Shown: piece after piece, positions 11,834 through 20,900 of the stretch
How positions within the stretch are numbered: the first letter of the stretch is position 1
Layout of the letters: every line of letters begins with the position of its first letter
Assembly (NCBI RefSeq): GCF_040183065.1
Contig: NC_091132.1
Location: 162,574,102 to 162,638,101 of the forward strand
Direction: 5' to 3'
Origin: Periplaneta americana
Lineage: Eukaryota; Arthropoda; Insecta; Blattodea; Blattidae
Length of the DNA: 64,000 bases
Program-made: the position numbers and the translations under genes
The notes under the pieces: generated by a model
Databases searched by the model: none
Seen by the model: only the letters and a program-made list of their open reading frames with translations
Told to the model about the DNA's origin: nothing

Positions 11834-12060
11834 TTGTGTTATCTGGACATGTTTCAGGACTTTACCGTCCTATCCTCAGTAGCTATTGAGCCAGATCAGC
11901 TGTCGTTCTTGTTGACGTCTGGTGCCTATGTATATTTCTGGAGTCAGCCAGCGAGAAACACGTACCAGGAACCAATGACAGCAAATTATCGCAATATTAC
12001 AGAATTTAGGACTCGCTTTTCTGTGTGGTTGAGCGAAGGAATGACAGGTTTCAGTACGTA
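11834..12060. mobile_element. Penelope-like terminal repeat fragment, second family
   Basis: The layout 'acatgtttc-stem-tcctcag' (11849-11879) matches the terminal repeat of the Penelope-like copies in arrangement but not in sequence. An open frame over 11834-12061 has no recognisable domain and is probably spurious. It lies inside the P-element-like pseudogene. Confidence 0.45.
11841..11896 (-). ncRNA. Hammerhead-ribozyme-like motif
   Basis: Minus strand: core CTGAGGA (11879-11873), one unpaired T, stem II AGGAC/GTCCT with a six-base loop, then GAAAC (11855-11851), AT, and GTC as a candidate cleavage triplet (11848-11846). Stem I is weaker: CAGAT after the triplet can pair with ATCTG at 11896-11892 across an internal loop. 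No folding was run. Confidence 0.45.
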
Positions 12061-12439
12061 GTCATCATTGTATCACACAACAGTTGCCTTGATTGATTTA
12101 TCTTCATTGGATCGACATAATGCATAAGAACTATTTTTTAACTGATGGGGTGCAAACAGATGAACAGGAAGATAGATTTGGTAACTAACATCAAATGAGT
12201 GGTGGGAATTATCACATATCTGTCAGACAGGTTTATGAAACAGAAGCAAAATAACAATACAAAGTTATCTGCAGTTAATTCTGAGGTCGAACAAAATAGG
12301 AAATTTCAGAAAATGAAATCTATGTAAATGATTCAATGTCAAAGGAGGTAAATGATGTACCTCATGAAGTCAATGTTACTGTAACGGAGGATGACATAGA
12401 TGATATGGATGAGAGTACTTTTGTTGTATATTAGTGCCT

Positions 12440-13030
12440 ATTGTTCTTATAGAATAGTAAAAAAGTTAAAGTATGGTTATTGTAAGTAGTGATGATAATG
12501 AAACTAGAGATGCAAGAAATAATTTATTTATTTTGGTAGAGTTAAGGCCATGAGGCCTTCTTTTCCACACTACCAGAAGTGAAATACATAATGAAACAAT
12601 GATAAAATAGTAAAATCAAACAAATATAAATATGTCAGATGAACAGAGGTCAATTATGTTTCCTAGTACAGATGTTGTAACATGTGTGTCTTATATTTTT
12701 GTAATTACTCAGAAAATTCTGGGTCACAACGAAGAGCTTTTTATAACAAGAAAATTAGCGAAAGGTTTTGTCCAGAATTTCTATATACAATATACCATGC
12801 TGGAACACCGTAAAAATGTGGACATATTGCAGGAACTCAAAATGGATCCTATAGTTAATTTTGTTCAACAATATCGACTTCAGTGGAAAAAACATGTCGA
12901 AAGGATGGATTGCACTAGATGGCATAAACAGATTCTTACTTATGTACCAAGAGGAAAGAGGAAATTGGGAAGACCACAAAAGCGCTGGCATGAGACCGTA
13001 ACAGATCCTGTAGGGTCTAATACGTGAGGG
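12440..13030 (+). mobile_element. LINE C-terminal remnant
   Basis: A repeat border near 12535 ('agagttaaggccatgaggcc') precedes an open frame. Its last 90 codons read the basic end of a non-LTR polyprotein: LQWKKHVERMD, then GKRKLGRPQKRW near 12950-12990. Residues upstream of about 12780 in that frame are unrecognised. Confidence 0.7.
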
Positions 13031-13445
13031 ATATGATGATGAATATACCATGTAATTTATTATGAGCTCTTCATTGTACAGTAGGTCACAGTGCAAAGGA
13101 TATTGTCCACTCTATTATATCCCCTTGGACAGGTTTTAAAAATAACATAGAATAACGTCAAGGTTTTAAAATAAAAAAAAATTGAAAATAGAGAATTAAT
13201 GAAGTTATTAAAGTATTCCGATAGCTGTATTTGTAAATGTTCAAAAGATAATTGACTTTATAAATTGGTAAACTTCTATATTTTAAATTCAACAAGAATG
13301 CATTTATAATAAATATATTAGTCATCATAATTAGCAATGAATTGAAAATGAGTGCATGTGATACAATGATGAAACTGTATTGAGGTTAATGTTTAGGTGA
13401 GGGGTTTGGACTTTTTCCATTGCTGTTGTCACAATCAAAAATTAA

Positions 13446-13490
13446 GACACAACGTTTCGAACGGTGGTTCTCCCTTCGTCTTCAGGTGGA
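13446..13490 (-). ncRNA. Hammerhead-ribozyme-like motif, third family
   Basis: Minus strand: stem I strand CAC, core CTGAAGA (13485-13479), a 20-base stem-loop region with GAA/TTC pairing, GAAAC (13458-13454), GTT, then GTG, which pairs exactly with the CAC before the core. It lies in an otherwise unrecognised repeat (about 13390-13600). Confidence 0.45.
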
Positions 13491-13599
13491 AGGAAGTAGA
13501 GAAAGGAAAAAACCTACTGTTGGGATCGTTACGTACAGCTATTCTGTATGACTGCATTGAGGTTGATTATGTAAGCAACTTGTGAAGTGTGTGTTTAAA

Positions 13600-14700
13600 C
13601 AGGTATGCCATAGTCTTCATAGAAGTTACGCAAACGATTCTGCTGACAATAAAATAGTGCAAGAGTAAAGATTAACCTACAGATTGAATGTACCGATTCA
13701 GCTATTTCAGGCTTATGACTTTACAGTATGTCGACATCTGCTCACCTATTTGAAATAATAAGTTATTATGTAAAATAAGACCTGAAAATTAAACATAAAT
13801 ACTGGATAAATAGAGCAACAGGAAAGATTGATGTACACTTGTTTATTGTAGAGTTAAAAAATTAAAAAAGTAATATGTAAATAAGCTTTAAGCTCTTTTT
13901 TTGTTTCAAATAAATGCGCTTGGTTGAAACTTGCACTAAAACTAGACGTAAGTGTAAGTTAAAGCCAACATATACTGAAATAGATATAGGATGGAAAATA
14001 AGGTATTATTTATTGCGTATAATTGCTATTCGTGTACCTATATGTTAATTGTAATTTATTAAGTTCATGTACTTTTTGTGAACCATTATTAATAAATATT
14101 CATATTATATCCCCTTGGTATTTACTTACTTACTTATGGGACATTTAATGTAATGGTCAACCAGATGATGCGATTTTGAATTGTTTAATTTTTTAACGAA
14201 AAACATAAACATAAACATTCGTAAATATTTATAATAGGCAATGTAATAAGTCTTCATTATTGGCACTTTATGTTAATATAATAAGCATTGTGTAATAATG
14301 TTGTAATCACAGTGTGTGTGTCCGAGACATTTCTGTATGTGTGGCCGTGACAATAAATATTAATCGATTACAATGTACACAAACGATTTTCAGTTTAATG
14401 CCTAGTACCTAATAGTGCCTTGTTCAGTGCTGTATAGGGTAGTACTGTTAATAAATAAACATTGTTATTAAATTCACGGAAAACTTTCATTGCTCACAAG
14501 AGTTACACAAATTTACTCTGTGTAACATGTGTCCGTGACAGATATATTAATCCAAATATTTTAAATTTACACTTGATTATAAACCATGAAATTTTACTCA
14601 AAGAAACTGTTATATGTAATGATTTGTTCTGTTATATCTTGAACCTGAAAAAAAGCCAATGAATTTAAGTAATTGTAATATGAAGTGTCTAATGTGTGTC
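13600..14700. other. No gene seen
   Basis: Very AT-rich. The phrase 'tgtgtccgtgac' occurs at about 14525, 14694 and, slightly changed, 14340, suggesting a degraded short repeat. No coding region was recognised. Confidence 0.5.
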
Positions 14701-15640
14701 CGTGACTAAATGGAATAGCCCTTATGGCTTTTAAGGAACCAGAGGTTCATGGGTGCCCTACCCTAAGCAAGAGTTAGTTAATGGGGTTTAAAAAGGGCGC
14801 GACAGCTACTATGGCTATTTGCGCCCTTATCTAAAATCTTTCACTAAACACAAACACAATACAATAACCAGAATGCTTAAAAGAACTAAAAAGCGTTGTC
14901 ATGGTTAAAACGAGGCAAACAAATGCAGTTTCAACAAGGTGAAGCATAAAAACCATAAAAGTGAGAAGTTCTCAGACCCTGTGTAGTATTTAAAAAGAAA
15001 CAACAAAACAATAAAACAAATGCCACCAGAGATAAATTATCTAGCGCATTTATAAAATGCCCGAATGTAAAAGGTCCGAATGTCAAATTTGTTAAAATCG
15101 TACACTAAAAAATGTAACCTCCGGATGTAAAGAGTCTGGAGGATAGGTAAAACAGGTCATTAAAAACTACATCACCTTGTCAAGTCCTGTAAAGGTAAAG
15201 GTAAAGGTATCCCCGTAACATGCCATGAAGGCACTTGAGGGGGCATGGAGGTAGAGCCCCATGCTTTCCATGACCTCGGCACTAGAATGAGGTGGTGTGG
15301 TCGGCACCACGCTCTGATGTCCTGTATTCGATAAAAATCTCAGAACTGCACTTGTACAATTAAAATCATTTCCAAGAGCGTCACGTGGAGATGGCCGAAT
15401 TGCATACTGCCGACGGGCACGGTCGTATTTTCTACACTGTAATAAAAAATGTTCCACGGTCAGTGGAACATGGCATAGATCACACTCCGGCTGAAGCTCG
15501 CCACATAGGAGATGCCCATGCATCTGATGACAGTGGCCAATCCTCAATCGGGTGAGTAAAACTTCTTCATGTCGTGACGCTCTTGTGGACGAATCCCAAA
15601 AGCGAACAGTATTCTTTATTCTTCGTCCTAAGCAAGATTA
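14701..15640 (-). mobile_element. LINE 3' end, RNase H-class C-terminus
   Basis: The minus frame over 15547-15167, with an upstream continuation to about 15630, reads the C-terminal Cys/His segment of I/R1-type elements: RIGHCHQMHGHLLCGE, CDLCHVPLTVEHFLLQC, RKYDRARRQY. This is the zinc-knuckle-like region after RNase H. Below 15160 the sequence becomes non-coding and includes twin 'ccgaatgt' phrases (15060-15090); it is probably 3' UTR. A second tail-like block ('cccttatggcttttaaggaacc') lies at 14717-14740. Confidence 0.75.
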
Positions 15641-15795
15641 ATCCAATGTCAGTTGTCTCAGGTACGCCGAGAAGAGTTTTGCGACCTCAGATACCACTCC
15701 ACTGAAGATGTCTGCCGCAGTTGCAGACGAAACGTCTGGTAGAAAATCAACCAACAAACCACGGCCTCTCAGCCCGGAAAATGAATCTAGATGCT
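15640..15795 (+). repeat. Dispersed repeat carrying a hammerhead-like motif (copy 1 of 3)
   Basis: This shares the body 'tgtctgccgcagt...gacgaaac.tct' and the end 'ccacggcctctcagcccggaa' with copies at 21825-21905 (minus) and 24115-24240 (plus). It looks like a small mobile repeat or a Penelope-type terminal repeat. No protein. Confidence 0.7.
15692..15741 (+). ncRNA. Hammerhead-ribozyme-like motif, best example
   Basis: In order: stem I strand TACCACTCCA (15692-15701); core CTGAAGA (15702-15708); one T; stem II GTCTGC/GCAGAC, a perfect 6-bp pair with a seven-base loop (15710-15728); GAAAC (15729-15733); GTC (15734-15736); then TGGTA (15737-15741), which pairs with CCA next to the core or with TACCA further out. 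Core, stem II and the GUC triplet fit the hammerhead consensus with a very short stem III, except for the extra T after the core. Confidence 0.6.
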
Positions 15796-16309
15796 AGAAT
15801 TATTATATCAGTGAAAATAGAATGCTATGCACAAAATAAAAAAGTTTAAAGGAACTCAGTTATAATAGGCCTATATACATCATACAATATAGAGCTGTAG
15901 CAATATTGAAACTTGTGTTGTATTAATTACAAAACTGAAAATATTTAGGCCTATAAAGTGTGCAAGTGATCTCAGAAGACATGGATATTTAGAATTTGTG
16001 AATTTGGCTGCGTGAAAATCTCCCTCGTATGACTGGATTTCTGTGGCTCAAAGACTGTCTTGTGAATGTTTTTTTTTTTTCTTTTTAGCAGTGAACCTTA
16101 TCTTCTTATCTATGTTTTGATTGCTCGATATGTTTAACTTCTGTTGAATTGAACTGCTACTACATTTAGTTCATATATTATTTTGTCTAAGTAGGAAACA
16201 ATTTTGCTTCTGGATTTATCAGAGATTTCTGTCCTTTGACTTAATCCTATAATTAGTTCAAATTTTAATTTGATTTCAGTATGGACATTAGAAGGTTAGC
16301 AGCTTCTTC
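15796..16309. other. No gene seen
   Basis: AT-rich. No coding or structured repeat was recognised. Confidence 0.5.
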
Positions 16310-16625
16310 AGAAATTTCGATGGGAAGTGTTTGAACACCCGGCACATAGCCCTGACTTAGTGCCGAGCGACTTCCATTGTTTCCCTGAACTGAAGAAGTG
16401 GCTAGGAGGGCAGAGGTTCCATACTAATGAGAAGCTTAAAAACAACGTTAAGGCCCATCTCAACTCACTGGTGGCAACATTCTATGAAGAGGGGATTGGA
16501 AAGCTCATCCACAGATATGACACATGTCTTCACAGTGATTATGTGGAAAAGTAACCATGTTTGTACATAACTTTTGGTAATAAATTCATTTTGTTATTTA
16601 CACTTGTCTTTTTTTTTTATGAACC
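16310..16625 (+). mobile_element. mariner transposase C-terminus, truncated element
   Basis: An open frame of 75 codons (16327-16554) reads the mariner (irritans-type) end: FEHPAHSPDLVPSDFHCFP, containing the third catalytic Asp region, then KKWLGGQRF and IHRYDTCLHSDYVEK. Downstream 'tcttttttttttatgaacca' resembles a mariner 3' inverted repeat. The N-terminal two-thirds are missing. Confidence 0.87.
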
Positions 16626-16736
16626 ATCGGAAGTTGAAAAAAAAAAACAGCCCTTGTAAATTTGAATTGTTACACTCTTGACGTCTAAAAATTTATATCG
16701 TATAAACATTAGTTATTTTATACATCTTGATTACAA

Positions 16737-17440
16737 AACTTTTAACACTGTATCACTTCGGAACATGTATGATAAGACTTTCTTGTGTTAAATTCTAACG
16801 TACCTTGTTTACATGTTTCGACCTATTTATGGGTCATCGTCAGAACTGGTCGTTGTTGGTAAAAAAAAATTGCAACCTCAATCAAGAAATTAAATTACAA
16901 CATCGCATACAGAACAAATAACACTCTACAAAAACATCTAAACAAAGAAACAAACATATACAACCAACAGGCGTATACAAACTAAAATGTAACACCTGCA
17001 ACAATTTCTACATAGGACAGACAGGCAGATCATTTCAAACACGTTACAAAGAACACATCACAGCCATAACAAAATTACAAAACACTCCCATATATGCAGA
17101 ACACACCACAAATGTTAACCACACCCACAGAGACATCAACACAGAAATACTACACATCCAACCAAAAAGCCAGAAACTAAACACACTGGAACAATATGAT
17201 ATATACAGACACACGAAAACACACCCCAACGAAATTCTCAACACACAACTCAATTTCAAAACACACACTCTTTGAGTCTACACTATACCACACGAACGCA
17301 CCCTCACAGGAAACAGAACAAGAGGCGTCAAGACCAACAACGACCAGTTCTGGGTATGATCCATAAATAGGTCGAAACATGTAAACAAGTACGTTAGAAT
17401 TTAACGCAAGGTCTTATCATACATATTCCGAAATTAGTTA
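16737..17440 (+). mobile_element. Penelope-like element flanked by inverted terminal repeats
   Basis: From about 16960 to the stop at 17276 the plus frame is open and encodes a GIY-YIG endonuclease: GVYKLKC, C, NNFYIGQTGRSFQTRYKEH, then a long basic tail ending NFKTHTL. Upstream coding (16870-16960) is one frame off. The coding part lies between inverted copies of about 105 bp (16757-16860 and 17331-17434); complex terminal repeats in direct or inverted order are known in Penelope-like elements. Much shorter than a full element, so an internal deletion is likely. Confidence 0.85.
16802..16850 (-). ncRNA. Hammerhead-ribozyme-like motif in Penelope terminal repeat
   Basis: Minus strand: ACCAGTT, core CTGACGA, one T, stem II GACC/GGTC with an eight-base loop, GAAAC, AT, GTA, then AACAAGGT. 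Stem I pairs GTT with AAC and ACC with GGT around a small internal loop. The opposite terminal repeat (17343-17390, plus strand) has the same layout with a damaged core (CTGGGTA). Hammerheads in Penelope terminal repeats are established; this instance is inferred from sequence alone. Confidence 0.6.
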
Positions 17441-17636
17441 TTTGCTCGATAAATTCAGGCATAAATTTAGAATGTTAGCCAACGTAGTCACATATGAATT
17501 TATAAATATTACCAACTGTATTTCAAATGATAAGATTGAAGACAAATCCGTTAATACATTACGGGATATCCAGTGGCTAACAATCAATTTCCACAAACTT
17601 TGCACTTATGAATAAAGTGATAGAATTTTATATTTT
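17441..17636. other. No gene seen
   Basis: Short AT-rich spacer. Confidence 0.4.
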
Positions 17637-17886
17637 AGTAGGTTATATTACGACGCTTTATTAACATCTCAGGTTATTTAGCGTCTGAATGAGATGAAGG
17701 TGAAGGTGATAATGCTGATGAAATGAGTCCGGGGTCCAGCACCGAAAGTTACCCAGCATTTGCTCATATTGGGTTGAGGGAAAATCTCGGAAAAATCCTC
17801 AACCAGGTAACGTGCCCCGACCGCGAATTGAACCCGGGCCACCTGGTTTCGCGGCCAGACGCGCTAACCATTACTCCACAAGTGTG
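17637..17886 (-). mobile_element. SINE family A
   Basis: tRNA-like head at the right (B box 'gaattgaacccgg', reversed), tail 'acgacgctttattaacatc' at the left. No clear target duplication was found. It lies 75 bp past the stop of the zinc-finger gene. Confidence 0.82.
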
Positions 17887-17961
17887 CACTAAAGGAGAGA
17901 TTTGCATATAAATTTTCGAATTAATTCAGACGTAATTTACAAAGACAATTCGTATATTATA

Positions 17962-20900
17962 CTATCGCTGGCGTGCGTGCAGGTGTATATGTCTTTTTAG
18001 GATAAACTTAATCGCGAAACATTTTCCACACAAATCACATTTGAAAGGCCTTTCGCCTGTGTGTACCAATGCATGGTTCTTCAGATGTGCGGATTGAGAA
18101 TAACACTTTCCACAAACAACACATTTAAATGGTCTCTCGCTTGTATGAAGGCGTTTATGCGTTTTGAGTCCTCCAACAAACGAAAAACTTTTTCCACATA
18201 GATCACATATAAATGGTCTTTCTCCAGTGTGTAGACGGGAATGATCTCGTAGATATCGCGATTGTGAGAAACACTTTCCGCAGATATTACATTTGAATGG
18301 CTTTTCGCCTGTGTGTAGGCGTTCATGTGTTTTGAGAATTCCTGCATCCCAAAAATACTTGTCACATACATCACATTTATATTGTTTCTTGTCTGTGTGT
18401 AAACGTACATGTTGTCTTAAATTTCGCGATCCTGAGAAACACTTTCCACAGACATCGCATTTGAATGGCCTCTCGTTTGTGTGTATGCTTTCATGTTGTT
18501 TTAAATTTCGCGATGCTGAGAAACTATTTCCACAAACATTGCATTTGTATGGCCTCTCCCCTGTGTGTATGCGGGAGTGTTTTATTAGTTGTCCCGAGTT
18601 ACATAATGCCAATTTTTCTTCATCACCAATAATCTCGTCGCTTTCTGATGACTCACTCTTCTCAACATTATCCACAATCCTGAAATGAAAATTTATCAGT
18701 CTACACAATACTCTCTGTTGTGAAATCAGAATATATCAGCATGCATAAGGGTATAGAAATATGAATTCAATCAGATTTATCGCCAGATAATAATAGTATC
18801 TCCGTGATTAGACCCTCTGACCTGGGTTCGATCATAATCTGGGTCACAAAGCGAACACGAGGAGTTTTATTTGGGGTTTTTCCCGTCTCTCCTCTTCTTT
18901 GTCATCATTTCTCCAATATCCCACAATCACTCACTCTGCAAGGTCTCGAGCTAAGACTAAAGAACAAACAGAAAATGGCTGAAATCTGTACACATTTATG
19001 TTTAGTAAAAATTATTATAGTTGTATATTTTGAGGTTTCCCTCTCTGCGAAACATAATATGAATATAATTGTGTCCGCAGAAATATTCCGGGTTTATAAA
19101 CTGCTATAGCGTCACTGTCAGTTGCCGGATTTATACGAAACTGCTATCATTATTTACTTACTTACTTACTTATGGTTTTTAAGGAACCTGGAGGTTTATT
19201 GCCACCCTCACATAAGTCCGCCATTGGTCCCTATCCTGAGGAAGGTCAATCCAATCTCTACCATCATATCCCACCTTCCTCAAATCCATTTTAATATTAT
19301 CCTCCCATCTACGTCTCGGCCTCCCCAAAGATCTTCTTCGCTCCGGCCTCCCATATAACACTCAATATGCGTTTCTGGATTCGCCCATATGTGCTACATG
19401 CCCTGCCCATCTCGAAAGTCTGGATTTAATGTTCCTAATTATGTCAGGTGAAGAATACAATGCGTGCAGTTCTGTGTTGTGTAACTTTCTCCTATAACTT
19501 TATCCCTCTTAGCCCCAAATATTTTCCTAAGCACCTTATTCTCAAACATCCTTAAAATATGTTTCTTTTTCAGAGTGAGAGTCCAAGTTTGACAACCATA
19601 AAGAACCGGTAATACAGGGACATCATTTTATTTTTACTTCAATTTTTATTGTACCTGAGTTTTTGAATGTACTTCACTCCCACTCCCTCTACTAGTAAAC
19701 TTCCAACCGTTCTCCACACAGAACCAAGCGTATACAGTCAAAGTCGCCCTACGGTTATAGTAAACACAAACAGTACTGAGTTAGTGAGTATAGTACGTCC
19801 CACAAATATGTTCGCTTTCAATATTGAATCATATTCTCGCAAAGGTACTGTCGTCCGTTTGCCTACGTCGCATCTCAGTTTCCCCCACTCACTTCTGCCC
19901 GTCCCTTTGTGGCTGGGCTGTCTTAGCTCTTTTCTGAAAACAATTTCTGTTAGGAATTGGACGTCTACGTAATATTATACAACTGTTTAAAATAACTTAA
20001 ATAAAAAGGCCTCGTTAAGTAATTAACTGTCACGTGATTCTCCCCCTTTCTACGACCCTGCGACAAAACCACTTGGACGGACAGTAAATAGCTTGTCTGA
20101 GTAATTTTATCTTTTCGGATCGGGCAGAAGGGAAGATTGAATTTACAGTACGTAAGGTACTCTTTTATAGGGTAGGTGCAGAATTATTTCAACATGAGTT
20201 ACTATTACGAAAGACGAAACTGGTAATTGGGATTAGATGCAATAGTCTATAGTGTGATAATATGCACAAAAGAACTGAAACCTGTATAGAAATGAACGGC
20301 CATCATTTTGAAATATGTGTTTAAATATCCATATTACGATTATTTTTCAATTTAACTTCATTCTCTATATTGTATGCTAATGTGCTGTAGATAGTATAAT
20401 ATACACTGCATAATGAATACGTCCGAATGGGAAGCTCAGTTCGAGAGTAAAAACGCTTATTGTTAATACAGTACTGTATATTGATTAAACAAAAACCTAA
20501 TGAAAATTATCAAACTCAAAATCGCGATATTTCCTACTTTACGTAAATGGATGAACTAATTTTCATCCCTCCTATACCAAGTAAAGTGATTTGTTTGTAT
20601 CTTACACCAGTATCATCGAACTCCAGTCGTGGAAGGGGTTAGCAAACGGTGTTTCCGGTTCACAACTTTTAAGCCAAAGGTATAGGCAGGTTAATATTAG
20701 AAATGTTAGTAAAAATAAAATGATGTTCCCGTACAACTGTTTTATAAATTCTAACATTCAAATTTTTTGACAGCAGACTGGATGACAAAAGCTTCTCAAC
20801 CGAATAATAACAGGCATTTCCCATATTTATTTTGTGTTTAATTTCCTCCCGAGTATCATTTATATTTGTTGCTCCCAGGTATTTGAATTTTTCCACCTCT

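Larger units (their letters stand above)
6363..12435 (+). pseudogene. THAP/P-element-like transposase pseudogene, intron-bearing and split by insertions
   Basis: Four pieces in order match a P-element (THAP9-like) transposase. (a) Exon 6363-6466, between CAG and GGTAAG, has the end of a THAP zinc domain (VCELHFEIQNI, then YDSKTGRL) but carries in-frame stops. (b) Exon from 7227 (after TTTCAG) reads VPSKFPGCPSYLSEASSSRE, the segment that follows a THAP domain, and is open to 7437. (c) 8544-9640 has the catalytic-core phrase LLVDEIHLQVQFDYK at about 9095-9140, followed by FASTAYVFMV; it is frameshifted many times. (d) About 12110-12435 has the C-terminal phrase GGNYHISVRQVYETEAK. The pieces are separated by a Penelope-like element (7567-8532) and a dimeric transposon (9649-11735). 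The locus cannot make an active protein. It is unrelated in orientation to the zinc-finger gene. Confidence 0.8.

Noticed and set aside
12632-12780. N-terminal part of the open frame at 12.6-13.0 kb as a gene
   Set aside because: Only the last 90 codons match a LINE terminus; the beginning has no support.
17044-17380. Minus-strand open frames that look like membrane proteins
   Set aside because: Antisense of the second Penelope copy; the same artefact as at 7.9 kb.
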